DNA of 64,000 nt from Streptomyces sp. 35G-GA-8 (lineage in GTDB: Bacteria; Actinomycetota; Actinomycetes; Streptomycetales; Streptomycetaceae). The translations under genes were made by a program, and so were the position numbers. The stretch is from contig NZ_JAMHJQ010000011.1 in NCBI RefSeq assembly GCF_023534745.1, forward strand, positions 124,001 to 188,000, written 5' to 3'. Positions 43,639 through 52,764 of the stretch are shown one piece after another (within the stretch, counting starts at the first letter, position 1; each line of letters begins with the position of its first letter). Below the pieces are notes generated by a model. The model did not search any database and was not told the origin of the DNA. It saw only the letters and a list, made by a program, of their open reading frames with translations.

Positions 43639-44118
43639 ATGACCGTTGCGTTCTTCTCTGGTAGGTCCCGCCGGGCCGGTGCCGCCCTCGGTGCGGTGTC
43701 CGCCGGGCTCCTCGTCCTCGCCGCCTGTGAAAAGCCGACGCCGCTCGCGACCGTGACGGTCGGTGACAACTCGATCAACACCGAGGCGGCCTGCTACAAC
43801 GACGGCGAGGCGATCAAAGCCGCCGACATCCAGCCCTGCCTCAACAAGAAGGCGGACAAGGTCGTCGAGATCGCGATGGACGACAAGGTCCACTTCGGGG
43901 TCGACCCGACGATCGCCGAGCACGGCTGGACGCTCTTCATCAACGGCCAGCAGGCCGAGCAGGAGCCGTACAAGAAGACCTACCGGACCATTCCCGGCAA
44001 CGCCTTCTTCTCCACCCAGACCGGCGAGACCACGAGCGACACCCAGGTCAGCATCGTGGAGACCAACGGCAAGACACTGACCGGCATCTGGCACTTCGAG
44101 TTCAAGAAGAAGTCCTGA
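43639..44118 (+). CDS. DUF2771 lipoprotein
   Basis: A 159-residue lipoprotein. The signal peptide has basic residues (SGRSRRAGAA) and a lipobox LAAC at 27-30, so Cys30 would be acylated. The mature part (ATVTVGDNSINTEAACYNDGEAIK through WHFEFKKKS) matches the DUF2771 family of actinobacterial exported proteins, whose role is unknown. ATG 43639 lies 7 nt after TAGCCT (43626-43631), so the mRNA is probably leaderless. The next gene is mqnB after 63 nt. Confidence 0.87.
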   Translation: MTVAFFSGRSRRAGAALGAVSAGLLVLAACEKPTPLATVTVGDNSINTEAACYNDGEAIKAADIQPCLNKKADKVVEIAMDDKVHFGVDPTIAEHGWTLFINGQQAEQEPYKKTYRTIPGNAFFSTQTGETTSDTQVSIVETNGKTLTGIWHFEFKKKS

Positions 44119-44181
44119 CCGACCCGGTGATCCGGCGGCCGGCACGGCCCCGGAGACCGGGCACCACTGGAGGCTCCCGCC

Positions 44182-44934
44182 ATGCGTGTACTTGTCGTCA
44201 CGGCGGTGGCCGCGGAGGCGGACGCCGTCGCCGCGGGCCTCGGCCGGTTCGCGGGCGCCGGTGTCCGGGAGCTGACGGGTGGGTACGAGATGACGACCCA
44301 CGCGCAGTTCACGCCGAGGCCGGGGTCCGTGCGGATACCGGTGGTGGAGGTCCTGGCGGGCGGCGCGGGACCGGCCGCGGCGGCGGTCGCCACGGCGACG
44401 GCGCTGGCGGCCTCCCCGTACGACCCGCCGTACGATCTCGTCATCTCCGCGGGCATCGGCGGCGGCTTCGCGCCGCATGCCCCGCTCGGCTCGCTCGTCG
44501 TCGCGGACACGATCATCGCCGCGGATCTGGGCGCCGAGACCCCCGACGGCTATCTGCCGGTCGAGGAGCTGGGTTTCGGCCGTAGCGTCCACCGGCCGCC
44601 GGCCGCGCTGACCGCCCGGCTGTCGAAGGTCCTGGAGGCCGATCCGCGGGTCGGGGCGGTGCTCGCGCCCGTCCTCACCGTCACCACCGCGACCGGCACG
44701 GCCGCCCGTACCGCCGAGCTGGCCGCGCGTCATCCGCGCGCCGCCGCCGAGGCGATGGAGGGCTTCGGGGTCGCGGAGGCCGCCGCCGCCCACTCCGTAC
44801 CGTGCGCCGAGATCCGCGCGATCTCCAACACCGTCGGCCCGCGCGACCGCGCCGGCTGGCGGATCGGCGAGGCGCTGGACGCGCTGCGGTACGCGTTCAC
44901 GCTGCTCACCCCCGTATTCGAGGAGCCGTCATGA
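44182..44934 (+). CDS. mqnB: Futalosine hydrolase
   Basis: A 250-residue nucleoside-phosphorylase-fold hydrolase that releases hypoxanthine from futalosine to give dehypoxanthine futalosine, in the alternative (futalosine) menaquinone pathway. Typical segments are MRVLVVTAVAAEADAV, the phosphate/ribose region ISAGIGGGFAPHAPLGSLVVAD, EAMEGFGVAEAAAAHSVPCAEIRAISNTVG and DRAGWRIGEALDAL. TGGAGG lies about 10 nt before ATG 44182. Its stop overlaps mqnD as ATGA, which makes the assignment very strong. Confidence 0.96.
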   Translation: MRVLVVTAVAAEADAVAAGLGRFAGAGVRELTGGYEMTTHAQFTPRPGSVRIPVVEVLAGGAGPAAAAVATATALAASPYDPPYDLVISAGIGGGFAPHAPLGSLVVADTIIAADLGAETPDGYLPVEELGFGRSVHRPPAALTARLSKVLEADPRVGAVLAPVLTVTTATGTAARTAELAARHPRAAAEAMEGFGVAEAAAAHSVPCAEIRAISNTVGPRDRAGWRIGEALDALRYAFTLLTPVFEEPS

Positions 44935-45779
44935 CCCCGCAGCCGTTGCAGATCGCCTACTCGCCCTGCCCCAACGACACCTTCGTCTTCGAGGCCTGGG
45001 CACACGGCAGGGTCACCGGAGCGCCCGACATCGACGTCACGTTCGCGGACATCGACATCACCAACGGCATGGCGGAGCGCGGGGAGTTCGACGTACTGAA
45101 GGTCTCGTACGCCGTGCTGCCCTGGATCCTGGACGAGTACACCCTGCTGCCCTGCGGCGGCGCGCTGGGCCGGGGCTGCGGCCCGCTGGTGCTGACGAAG
45201 GAGCCGGGCGCCGATCTGACCGGCGGGACCGTCGCCGTACCGAGCGAGCGCTCCACGGCCTATCTGCTCTTCCGGCTGTGGGCGGCGGATGTGCTCCCCG
45301 GCGGGGTGGGCAAGGTCGTCGTGCTGCCCTTCCACGAGATCATGCCCGCGGTACGCGACGGGAAGGTGGACGCCGGACTCGTCATCCACGAGGCGCGCTT
45401 CACCTATCAGAACTACGGGCTGCACCGCCTCGCCGACATGGGCGAGCACTGGGAGTCCACGACCGGGCTGCCGATCCCGCTCGGCGCGATCATCGCGAAG
45501 CGTTCGCTGGGCACCGAGGTGCTTCAGCTGCTGGCCGAGTCGATCCGCAGGTCGGTACGGATGGCCTGGGACGATCCGGAGACCTCACGGCCGTACGTAC
45601 TGGCGCACTCGCAGGAGATGGACCCGGCGGTGGCGGACCAGCACATCGGGCTGTACGTCAACGAGTTCACCGCGGATCTGGGCGAGGACGGCTACGCGGC
45701 GGTCCGCGGGCTGCTCACCCGCGCCGCGGCCGAGGGGCTCGTACCGCCCCTCGGCCACGACGCGCTGCGTTTCGTCTGA
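44931..45779 (+). CDS. mqnD: 1,4-dihydroxy-6-naphthoate synthase
   Basis: A 282-residue enzyme of the futalosine menaquinone route that cleaves cyclic dehypoxanthine futalosine to 1,4-dihydroxy-6-naphthoate. The periplasmic-binding-protein-like fold starts IAYSPCPNDTFVFEAWAHG, then DVLKVSYAVLP and LPCGGALGRGCGPLVL, and has the catalytic-site segment DAGLVIHEARFTYQNYGL. Full length. Coupled to mqnB by ATGA. Other pathway genes (mqnA, mqnC, mqnE) are not in the window. A short imperfect hairpin (45778-45796) separates it from the convergent cold-shock gene. Confidence 0.96.
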   Translation: MTPQPLQIAYSPCPNDTFVFEAWAHGRVTGAPDIDVTFADIDITNGMAERGEFDVLKVSYAVLPWILDEYTLLPCGGALGRGCGPLVLTKEPGADLTGGTVAVPSERSTAYLLFRLWAADVLPGGVGKVVVLPFHEIMPAVRDGKVDAGLVIHEARFTYQNYGLHRLADMGEHWESTTGLPIPLGAIIAKRSLGTEVLQLLAESIRRSVRMAWDDPETSRPYVLAHSQEMDPAVADQHIGLYVNEFTADLGEDGYAAVRGLLTRAAAEGLVPPLGHDALRFV

Positions 45780-45806
45780 GCTGCCCGGCAGGCTCACCCG
45801 CCCCGG

Positions 45807-46190
45807 TCACACGTCCAGTTGGTCGGCCACCGCGCGCAGCAGGCCGGCGATCTTCGCGCCCTGCGCCTTGTCGGGGTAGCGCCCGCGCTCCAGCATCGGC
45901 GTGATGTTCTCCAGCAGCGTCGTCAGATCCTGGACGATCGAGGCCAGTTCGTCGGGCTTGCGGCGCTGGGCCGCCGCGACCGAGGGCGTCGGGTCGAGGA
46001 CCGTCACCGAGAGCGCCTGGTCCCCGCGCTGGCCCGCCACCACACCGAACTCCACGCGCTGGCCTGGCTTGAGCGCGTCGACTCCGGCGGGGAGGACCGA
46101 CGAGTGCACGAAGACGTCTCCGCCGTCGTCGCGGGAGAGAAAGCCGAAGCCCTTCTCGCTGTTGAACCACTTGACCTTGCCGGTAGGCAC
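45807..46190 (-). CDS. Cold-shock-domain protein with C-terminal extension
   Basis: A 127-residue RNA/DNA-binding protein. The cold-shock domain occupies residues 1-66 with RNP1 KGFGFL (13-18) and RNP2 VFVHSS (26-31). A helical 60-residue C-terminal extension (LASIVQDLTTLLENITPMLERGRYPDKAQGAKIAGLLRAVADQLDV) distinguishes it from 67-residue Csp proteins. The family start PTGKVKWFNSEKG fixes GTG 46190. Likely an RNA chaperone. A hairpin with a 7-bp stem (46277-46294) lies upstream. Confidence 0.93.
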   Translation of the reverse strand: MPTGKVKWFNSEKGFGFLSRDDGGDVFVHSSVLPAGVDALKPGQRVEFGVVAGQRGDQALSVTVLDPTPSVAAAQRRKPDELASIVQDLTTLLENITPMLERGRYPDKAQGAKIAGLLRAVADQLDV

Positions 46191-46276
46191 GTCTGTCCTC
46201 GTCCTCGTACTCGTTGGGGCGCCGGAGGATGTCGACACCCCCTGGCGCGCGAAAAACGGCTCTGGATAGCACTACA

Positions 46277-46294
46277 GCGGGTCCATCGACCCGC
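46277..46294. other. 7-bp hairpin between divergent genes
   Basis: GCGGGTC (46277-46283) and GACCCGC (46288-46294) form a stem with a 4-nt loop in the region between the cold-shock gene and the small membrane protein gene. It may lie in the 5' leader of the cold-shock mRNA. Confidence 0.4.
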
Positions 46295-46385
46295 CACCAC
46301 CAAGGCTAATGGTCCAGAGGCTGGTGACAAGACGTCGCCGGACGGTTCCTGTCCGCTGCTTTCCGCAGGGAACTACCCTGGTGGC

Positions 46386-46643
46386 GTGACTGCTACTCCT
46401 GAACCCCGTGCGACGGAAGAGGCCGGACCCGGCGACGGGCTCGTTCGTATCGGCGCGATCGTCTTCATCGTCGGCGCGATCGCCACCCTGATCACCGTCG
46501 CTCCGCTGTTCCTCGGCTCCGAGCCCTTCCCGTCCATCGCCTACGCCGTGTGCATGCTGATGGGAGTGGGCTTCGTGATCGCCGCCGCGGGTGTGCTGCG
46601 CTCGATCGCCGCTCAGCGCCGCCGGGCCAAGCCCGCCGCGTAA
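46386..46643 (+). CDS. 85-residue two-helix membrane protein
   Basis: A small membrane protein of unknown function. It has an acidic N-terminus (TPEPRATEEAGPGDGL), helix one LVRIGAIVFIVGAIATLITVAPLFL, helix two SIAYAVCMLMGVGFVIAAAGVL, and a basic tail (RSIAAQRRRAKPAA). GTG 46386 lies 6 nt after TACCCT (46374-46379), so it is probably leaderless. Its last 31 nt overlap the convergent HAD gene. Confidence 0.82.
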   Translation: MTATPEPRATEEAGPGDGLVRIGAIVFIVGAIATLITVAPLFLGSEPFPSIAYAVCMLMGVGFVIAAAGVLRSIAAQRRRAKPAA

Positions 46644-47257
46644 CCCTCCAGCCAGGTGGGGAAGGCGGTCAGGTCGGGCAGGATCACCTCGGCTCCCGCG
46701 CCGCGCAGCGCCCCCTCGTCGCACGGCCCGGTCGGTACGGCGACGGACAGCGCCCCCGCCGTGTGCGCCCCGCGGACATCACCGATGTGGTCGCCGACGA
46801 ACACCGACGCGTCGTACTCCCGCAGCGCCTCGCCCTTGGCCTCGGCCCACAGCCAGCCGATCACCGCGTCCGGCTCGATCCGGAGGTGGGTGAGGTGGAG
46901 CTCGGCGTTCGGCTGGTGCTTGGCCGTGACGACGATCGCGCGCCCGCCCAGCTCCTGGACGGCGGTGACGGCCTCCCGGGCGCCGGACATCGCTTGCGTC
47001 GGCGGGATCGCGTATGTGGGATAGATCTCCCGGTAACGGTCGGCCACTTCGGCCACCCGCTCCTCGGGGAACCAGTGCGCCAGCTCCTGTTCGAGCGGCG
47101 GGCCGAGCCGGGTGACCGCGAGATCGGCGTCGATCGGGACCCCGGTCTCCTCGGAGAGCGCCTGGTAGACCGCTCGGATCCCGGGCCGTGAGTCGATCAG
47201 GGTCATATCGAGGTCGAAGCCGACGGTGAGCGGTTGCCGAGCCGTGAGGGAAGCCAT
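46613..47257 (-). CDS. HAD-family hydrolase (phosphatase)
   Basis: A 214-residue HAD phosphatase. Motif I is GFDLDMTLIDSRPG (nucleophile Asp15 and Asp17), motif II is IVVTAKHQ, motif III the lysine in AEAKGEALRE, and motif IV VFVGDHIGDVRGAHTAG. The helical cap after motif I is of the phosphoglycolate-phosphatase-like kind. The physiological substrate is unknown. Its 3' end overlaps the convergent small membrane protein gene by 31 bp. Confidence 0.92.
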   Translation of the reverse strand: MASLTARQPLTVGFDLDMTLIDSRPGIRAVYQALSEETGVPIDADLAVTRLGPPLEQELAHWFPEERVAEVADRYREIYPTYAIPPTQAMSGAREAVTAVQELGGRAIVVTAKHQPNAELHLTHLRIEPDAVIGWLWAEAKGEALREYDASVFVGDHIGDVRGAHTAGALSVAVPTGPCDEGALRGAGAEVILPDLTAFPTWLEGYAAGLARRR

Positions 47258-47330
47258 GCGGCCATTGTGCCCAGGCTCCGGGCCGCGGGCAGGCGCGTCG
47301 GGCCCCGGCGGATGGCCGGAACCGGGTGCT

Positions 47331-47349
47331 TAGACTTAGCCAAACCTAA
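47331..47349 (+). promoter_or_regulatory. Probable iron box (DmdR/IdeR type)
   Basis: TAGACTTAGCCAAACCTAA, 60 nt before the first permease start, matches the right half of the actinobacterial iron-box consensus (TTAGGTTAGGCTAACCTAA) almost perfectly; the left half is degenerate. Position and genes fit iron repression by a DmdR1-like regulator. Confidence 0.7.
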
Positions 47350-47409
47350 CCGTCGCCCGCCGTCGCTCGTCCGCTCTCGTCTGCCCGCCGCACCGTCCGA
47401 TAGGTTCCG

Positions 47410-48444
47410 ATGCCAGCCGCCGCCCCGCCGATCCACAGCACCAGACACACCCTGGTCGCCCGCCGCGTCGGCTGGACGGCGGCAGCCGTCGTGGCCCTGC
47501 TGCTCTCGGTCCTGCTGAGTCTCGCGGTCGGGGCCCGCGCCGTCGCTCCCTCCGCCGTCATCGACGCGCTGCTGCACAGTGGCCGGGGCGACGACGCCGA
47601 GGTCATTCGCCAACTGCGGGTGCCGCGCACGCTGATCGGGCTGATGGTCGGTGCCGCGCTCGCGCTGGCGGGCACCGCGCTCCAGGGCATCACCCGCAAC
47701 CCGATCGCCGACCCCGGCATCCTCGGCATCAGCCAGGGCTCCTCCGTGGGCGTCGTCCTGGCCATCGCCTTCGCCGGGGTGCACACGCTCGCCGGCTATG
47801 TCTGGTACGCGTTCGCGGGCGCGGCGGTGGCGTCGGTGGCGGTGTACGCGATCGCGTCGAGCGGACGCGGCGGCGCGACCCCGGTCAAGCTCGCCCTCGG
47901 GGGCGCGGCGATCAACGCGCTGCTGGTGTCCGTGACGACGGGCGTGCTGACGACGAGCGCGGCGACGCTGGACGAGTTCCGCTTCTGGCAGGTGGGCTCG
48001 ATCGCGGGCCGGGACGCCGAGATCGCCGGTCAGATCTGGCCGTTCCTGCTGATCGGCACCGTACTGGTGATAGCCGTGGCCCGTGGCCTGGATGCCCTGG
48101 CCCTCGGCGAGGACGTGGCGAAGGGCCTGGGCCAGAATGTCGCGGCCGTCCGGATCGTCGGCGGCCTCGGCGCGACCGTACTGATCGGAGCGGCGGTCGC
48201 GGCGGCGGGGCCGATCGCCTTCATAGGGCTCGCCGTTCCGCATATCGCCCGCGCCATCGTCGGCTCGGACCATCGCTGGGTGCTCCCCATGGCGGCCCTG
48301 ATCGGGCCCGTGATGCTGCTGGTCTCCGATGTCGTCGGGCGCGTCGTCTTTCCGCCGGGCGAGGTCCCTGCGGGGGTGATGACGGCCCTGATCGGGGTGC
48401 CGTTCCTGGTCGCTCTCGTACGCCGGAAGGCGGTGCCGGCATGA
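47410..48444 (+). CDS. FecCD-family iron-siderophore ABC permease
   Basis: A 344-residue inner-membrane permease of ferric-siderophore importers, about ten helices. Family segments are [47 protein letters not shown] and the coupling-helix region [46 protein letters not shown] 47410. It is the first gene of a three-gene operon behind an iron box and overlaps the second permease by ATGA. No periplasmic binding protein gene lies upstream, unlike most such operons. Confidence 0.94.
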   Translation: MPAAAPPIHSTRHTLVARRVGWTAAAVVALLLSVLLSLAVGARAVAPSAVIDALLHSGRGDDAEVIRQLRVPRTLIGLMVGAALALAGTALQGITRNPIADPGILGISQGSSVGVVLAIAFAGVHTLAGYVWYAFAGAAVASVAVYAIASSGRGGATPVKLALGGAAINALLVSVTTGVLTTSAATLDEFRFWQVGSIAGRDAEIAGQIWPFLLIGTVLVIAVARGLDALALGEDVAKGLGQNVAAVRIVGGLGATVLIGAAVAAAGPIAFIGLAVPHIARAIVGSDHRWVLPMAALIGPVMLLVSDVVGRVVFPPGEVPAGVMTALIGVPFLVALVRRKAVPA

Positions 48445-49532
48445 CGACGGCCCTCAAGGAGGCCCCGGGGAGCGTCACCGGGGCGGGCGGGATACGGCCG
48501 GCGGGCTATGCGCGGGTACGGATCGGACGCGCCTCGTTCCTGCTGCACCGGCGGGCGGCGGCCGTGGCGGTCGGGCTCGCCGTCGCGCTGGCCGTCGTGT
48601 GCGTGGCGTATCTGAGCGTCGGCGAGAGCTTCGTGCCACCGTCCGAGGTGCTGAAGGTGATCCTCGGGCAGCCCTCGTCGGACGAGCTGGTGGTCGGCAC
48701 GCTGCGGCTGCCGCGCATGGTGGTCGGGCTGCTGGTCGGGCTCGCGTTCGGCGTCGCGGGCGCGCTGATCCAGACCGTCGCCCGCAATCCGCTCGCCAGC
48801 CCCGACATCATCGGCGTCAGCCAGGGCGCGAGCGCGCTCACGGTCGGGGCGATGACCTTCGGCGTCACCTCGTACACCGTCCTTCCGTATCTGTCCGTGG
48901 CGGGCGGCATCGTCGCGGCGGCGCTGGTGTACGTCTTCGCCTGGCGCGGCGGGCTGCACGCCACGCGCTTCGTGCTCATCGGCATCGGCTTCGCGATCGC
49001 CCTGCGCTCCATCACCACGCTCTTCCTGACCAAGGGCGACTATCTGGTCGCCCAGCAGGCCCAGGTCTGGATGACCGGCTCGCTCAACGGCCGGGGCTGG
49101 GACTTCGCCGCGCCGCTCGGCTGGCTGCTGCTCGCGCTGGTGCCCGCGGTGCTGTGGGCGGCGTACGCGCAGCGCACGGTCTCGATGGACGACGACACCG
49201 CCACGGCGCTCGGCGTACGGCTCGGCCGGGTCCGGCTCGGGCTCGCCCTGCTCGGTGTGGTGCTGGCGTCGGTCGCGACGGGCGCGGCGGGTCCGGTGGA
49301 CTTCGTGGCGCTGCTGGCGCCGCAGATCGCCCGCCGCATGACCCGTACCGCGCAGATCCCGCTGCTGTGTTCGGCGCTGATGGGGGCGGTGATCGTCGTC
49401 CTCGCCGATCTGCTGGCCCGCAGGCTGCTCTCGCCGACCGAACTCCCGGTGGGGGTACTGACGGCGGCGGTCGGCGCCCCGTATCTGATCTGGCTGATCG
49501 TCCGCGGCCGTACCGCAGGAGGCAAGGCATGA
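48441..49532 (+). CDS. FecCD-family iron-siderophore ABC permease, second subunit
   Basis: A 363-residue permease partner, with [50 protein letters not shown] and a C-terminal [21 protein letters not shown]. With the first permease it would form the heterodimeric channel. It starts at ATG 48441 inside the previous stop and ends in the ATPase start. The 35-residue N-terminal tail is longer than usual. Confidence 0.94.
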   Translation: MTTALKEAPGSVTGAGGIRPAGYARVRIGRASFLLHRRAAAVAVGLAVALAVVCVAYLSVGESFVPPSEVLKVILGQPSSDELVVGTLRLPRMVVGLLVGLAFGVAGALIQTVARNPLASPDIIGVSQGASALTVGAMTFGVTSYTVLPYLSVAGGIVAAALVYVFAWRGGLHATRFVLIGIGFAIALRSITTLFLTKGDYLVAQQAQVWMTGSLNGRGWDFAAPLGWLLLALVPAVLWAAYAQRTVSMDDDTATALGVRLGRVRLGLALLGVVLASVATGAAGPVDFVALLAPQIARRMTRTAQIPLLCSALMGAVIVVLADLLARRLLSPTELPVGVLTAAVGAPYLIWLIVRGRTAGGKA

Positions 49533-50335
49533 GCAGGCTCACCGCCCGCGAGCTGACGCTCGCGTACGAGGACCGCACGGTCGTCCACGAGCTGGATCTG
49601 GCCGTCCCCGACGGGCGGGTGTCGGTCATCGTCGGCCCGAACGCCTGCGGGAAGTCGACGACGCTGCGCGCGCTCGGCCGGCTGCTGAGGCCGCGCGGCG
49701 GTTCCGTACTGCTGGACGGCACGGAGCTGGCGCGGATCCCGACCCGGAGCATCGCGCGGTCGATCGGCCTGCTCCCGCAGTCGCCGGTCGCCCCGGAGGC
49801 CATCACGGTCGCCGACCTCGTCTCGCGCGGCCGTCAGCCGCACCAGCGCTGGTGGCAGCAGTGGTCGGACGAGGACGAGCGCGCGGTCACGGACGCGATG
49901 GAACGTACGGATGTGACCGCGCTCGCCGACCGGTCGGTGGACGAGCTGTCCGGCGGCCAGCGCCAGCGGGTGTGGATCGCGATGGCGCTCGCGCAGGAGA
50001 CGGATCTGCTGCTGCTGGACGAGCCGACGACCTTCCTGGACATCGCGCACCAGGTGGAGGTGCTCGATCTGGTCCGCCGCCTCAACCACGACCAGGGCCG
50101 TACGGTCGTGATCGTGCTCCATGACCTCAACCAGGCGGCGCGGTACGCGGATCACCTGATCGCGATGAAGGCCGGGCGGATCGTGGCGGAGGGGCGCCCC
50201 GCGGAGGTGGTGACGGCGGAGCTGGTACGGGAGGTCTTCGGCCTGGAGTCGGTCGTGGTCCCTGACCCGGTGACGGGGTCGCCGCTGGTGGTGCCGGGCG
50301 CGCCGTACCGGCCGGACTCCGCGCGCGCCTCGTAA
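49529..50335 (+). CDS. Iron-siderophore ABC transporter ATPase
   Basis: A 268-residue FepC/FhuC-type ATPase powering the two upstream permeases. It has Walker [10 protein letters not shown] (36-44), the Q-loop [11 protein letters not shown], the signature LSGGQRQR (140-147), Walker B LLLLDEPT (160-167) and the switch histidine in [12 protein letters not shown] 49529 overlaps the previous stop (ATGA) with AGGAGG upstream. It ends the operon. Confidence 0.95.
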   Translation: MSRLTARELTLAYEDRTVVHELDLAVPDGRVSVIVGPNACGKSTTLRALGRLLRPRGGSVLLDGTELARIPTRSIARSIGLLPQSPVAPEAITVADLVSRGRQPHQRWWQQWSDEDERAVTDAMERTDVTALADRSVDELSGGQRQRVWIAMALAQETDLLLLDEPTTFLDIAHQVEVLDLVRRLNHDQGRTVVIVLHDLNQAARYADHLIAMKAGRIVAEGRPAEVVTAELVREVFGLESVVVPDPVTGSPLVVPGAPYRPDSARAS

Positions 50336-50465
50336 CCTCCGGACCTCCCGCGCGCCCCGGACCTCCTGACACGCGACCACCCGACAGGACCGGGCACGGA
50401 TTGCCGGGTCCGGTGGGGCGGCTTCTTCCTAACGTGGCTGATCAGTAAGGGAAGGAGGTCCGGTG

Positions 50466-51341
50466 ATGCTGGAACGGCTGAACCAGGCCATGGAGCACAT
50501 CGAGCGGAACCTCGGTCAGCGGATCGAGGTGGCCGAACTCGCGCGGATCGCGGTGACGTCGGAGTACCACCTCCGGCGGCTGTTCTCCGCACTGGCGGGC
50601 ATGCCGCTCTCCGAGTACATCCGGCGCAGACGGCTCACGGTCGCGGGCGCCGAAGTGCTCGGCGGGGAGCGGACGCTGCTCGATGTCGCGGTGCGGTACG
50701 GCTACAGCTCGGGCGAGGCGTTCGCGCGCGCGTTCCGTGCCGTCCATGGCGTCGGTCCGGGCGAGGCCCGGCGGACCGGCGCGGCGCTGCGGTCCCAGCC
50801 ACGGATGTCCTTTCGCCTCATCGTCGAAGGGAGTAGCGACATGCGGTACCGAGTGGTCCAGAAGCCGGAGTTCAGGGTGGTGGGCCCGAAGACACGGGTC
50901 CCGCTCGTGCACGAGGGCATGAACCCGGCGATCGTCTCGTTCATCCGGGGCCTCGGCCGGGACACCCTCCGGCGGCTGGAGGAGCTGGGGGAGCTTTCCG
51001 ACCAGGAGCCGCGCGGGATCGTCGCCGTCAGCGACGACCTCGCCGAGAGCCGCGCGGAGGGCACCGAACTCGACTATCTGCACGGCGTGGTGACCGAGGC
51101 CGCCGCGCCCGAGGGGATGGCGACGCTGACGGTCCCGGCGGGGACATGGGCGGTCTTCGAGAGCTCGGGCGAGTTCCCGCGGGCGCTCCAGTACTTGTGG
51201 CGGGACGTCTATACGCAGTGGTTCCCGTCCAACCCGTACCGGAGCGTGCCGGGCCCGGAGATCCTCCGTACCCGGCTGTCGGAGGACGGGACGCGGGCGG
51301 ACGCGGAGTTGTGGATCCGGGTGGAGCGCGAGGAGGAGTGA
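50466..51341 (+). CDS. AraC-type regulator with GyrI-like effector domain
   Basis: A 291-residue regulator (292 from GTG 50463). Two helix-turn-helix motifs occupy residues 1-105 (VAELARIAVTSEYHLRRLFSALAGMPLSEYIRRRRL and DVAVRYGYSSGEAFARAFRAVHGVGPGEARR). A SbmC/GyrI-like small-molecule domain follows (YRVVQKPEFRVVGPKTRVPL through DAELWIRVE). Relatives such as Rob and BmrR-like proteins sense drugs. AAGGAGG gives better spacing to ATG 50466. Monocistronic, closed by an 18-bp hairpin. Confidence 0.9.
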   Translation: MLERLNQAMEHIERNLGQRIEVAELARIAVTSEYHLRRLFSALAGMPLSEYIRRRRLTVAGAEVLGGERTLLDVAVRYGYSSGEAFARAFRAVHGVGPGEARRTGAALRSQPRMSFRLIVEGSSDMRYRVVQKPEFRVVGPKTRVPLVHEGMNPAIVSFIRGLGRDTLRRLEELGELSDQEPRGIVAVSDDLAESRAEGTELDYLHGVVTEAAAPEGMATLTVPAGTWAVFESSGEFPRALQYLWRDVYTQWFPSNPYRSVPGPEILRTRLSEDGTRADAELWIRVEREEE

Positions 51342-51343
51342 AA

Positions 51344-51412
51344 GAGGTGGGGCCCGTACCGGTTCTCGGCGTCCGGTTCTCGGCGTCCGGTTCTCGGTAC
51401 GGGCCCCACCTC
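51344..51412. terminator. 18-bp bidirectional hairpin with a repeat-filled loop
   Basis: An 18-bp perfect inverted repeat (51344-51361 with 51395-51412; GAGGTGGGGCCCGTACCG in the left arm) lies 2 nt after the AraC stop and 11 nt from the convergent stop at 51424. The 33-nt loop is made of GGTTCTCGGCGTCC-type 14-bp tandem units. Confidence 0.9.
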
Positions 51413-51423
51413 ACCCCCGCCTA

Positions 51424-52494
51424 TCACGCCCGTTTGCGCCGCGCCCGCCAGACCAGATACAGCGCCGAGGTCACCGCCGCCGTACGGAGCACCACCGGCC
51501 AGGCGCCCGACAGCGCGTCGGCCATCCCGTCCTGCGGGATCGCCTCGCCCCAGCGGCCGTCCAGCCGGCCCCAGAGCCAGACCGCGCCTCCGGCGGCCGA
51601 GATCCCGGGAAGGCCGAAGACCGCCCATTTGGCTTCGGCGCGGGAGAGCACCCGGGAGGCGTACGCGAGGAGCCAGCCGCCGCCCAGGGCCAGCCAGGAA
51701 CCGAACACCGCTCCGGCGACCAGCAGCACGGCGGCGAGCAGCAGGAAGGGGTGGGAGAACCCGCCGGCCCGCTTCTTCGCGCCCGCGCCCGCTGCCGCGC
51801 CCGTACCCGCGCCCCGGCGCGACAGCTTCGGCCGCCACCGGCGCCGGCCGGTGTCCCGCGCCGCCTCTTCGGCCGCGTCCACCGTCCCGTCCCCGTCCCC
51901 GTCCCCGGCTTCGTCCTCGGCTTCCGCGCCCTCCGCCGCCTTGCCGGGCTTCTCCCTGGGCTCCTTCGGCGGTGGCTTGAGTATGTCGGGGATCTCGACC
52001 CCGCCCACGAACCCGGGCACCTGTTCCGCCGAGCCCAGCGGGCCCGGTTCGATCCGCCACCAGTCGGGCCCCGGGCCGCCGGACGGGCTCAGCTCGTCCA
52101 TCCCCGCCAGGTGCGGCGGTGACGCGGCGGGCGTCGCGGGGGCGGGCGAGTCCGACGCCTGCTCCGGGATGACCGGTCTCCTGGCTCCCTTCAGCCACCG
52201 GGTCCGCTGCTCCGGCAGCGCGGGCCGCGGTTCCGGCGCACGGGCGGGGGTGTCGTCGCCCGTGGCGCCCTCGGAGACGGCCCGTACCACCGCGTCCGGT
52301 GTCCCCAGCCGCCCCAGGATGCGGCGCACGGCGGCCGGACTGTCCCCGCCGGCCTTCCCGCGCTGCTTGTCGATCTCGTTGCGCAGCGACGACACCAGCC
52401 GCATCCGGTCCCCGGAGGGCAGCTGGCGCTGCTGAGCCTCGTCCCCCACCCGACTCAGATAGTCATAGACCAGCTGATCGCTCTCGATCCCCAC
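51424..52494 (-). CDS. Membrane protein of unknown function
   Basis: A 356-residue protein. An N-terminal soluble helical region (SDQLVYDYLSRVGDEAQQRQLPSGDRMRLVSSLRNEIDKQR, AVRRILGRLGTPDAVVRAV) resembles DUF1700/HAAS-type domains that precede membrane anchors. A Pro/Glu/Asp-rich linker follows (about 85-240), then a C-terminal part with about four transmembrane helices (FLLLAAVLLVAGAVFGSWLAL and others). GTG 52494 has GGAGG 6 nt upstream. I do not recognise a function. Confidence 0.78.
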   Translation of the reverse strand: MGIESDQLVYDYLSRVGDEAQQRQLPSGDRMRLVSSLRNEIDKQRGKAGGDSPAAVRRILGRLGTPDAVVRAVSEGATGDDTPARAPEPRPALPEQRTRWLKGARRPVIPEQASDSPAPATPAASPPHLAGMDELSPSGGPGPDWWRIEPGPLGSAEQVPGFVGGVEIPDILKPPPKEPREKPGKAAEGAEAEDEAGDGDGDGTVDAAEEAARDTGRRRWRPKLSRRGAGTGAAAGAGAKKRAGGFSHPFLLLAAVLLVAGAVFGSWLALGGGWLLAYASRVLSRAEAKWAVFGLPGISAAGGAVWLWGRLDGRWGEAIPQDGMADALSGAWPVVLRTAAVTSALYLVWRARRKRA

Positions 52495-52583
52495 ACTGTC
52501 CTCCGCACAGGCACGCCCGGCAGCCGCCGTCACGACGGACTGCCGTAGGCGATCGTGTCGAAGTCACCCCCGTACGTCCACCC

Positions 52584-52643
52584 CGTACATCCGCCCGTAC
52601 ATCCGCCCGCTCATCCGCCCGTTCATCCAGCCCGTTCATCCAG
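52584..52643. repeat. Five tandem 12-bp units
   Basis: CGTACATCCGCC occurs twice perfectly (52584-52607), followed by three diverged units (CGCTCATCCGCC and CGTTCATCCAGC types) to 52643. It lies in the 270-bp divergent region before the helicase-associated gene. It is too short and regular, without spacers, to be a CRISPR array. Confidence 0.9.
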
Positions 52644-52764
52644 TACGAAGAAGGCGCGAAGAAGGCGCGGCGGCGCCCCCATGGCCCGGGGGCGCGGGCA
52701 GAGCGCCTTCCAGGGGCTAACGTGGAACGGATGGGGACCCGCGAAGCCTGACCAGGAGGCGCAC

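Noticed and set aside
52584-52643. CRISPR-like array
   Set aside because: The 12-bp units are directly adjacent with no spacers; this is a simple tandem repeat.
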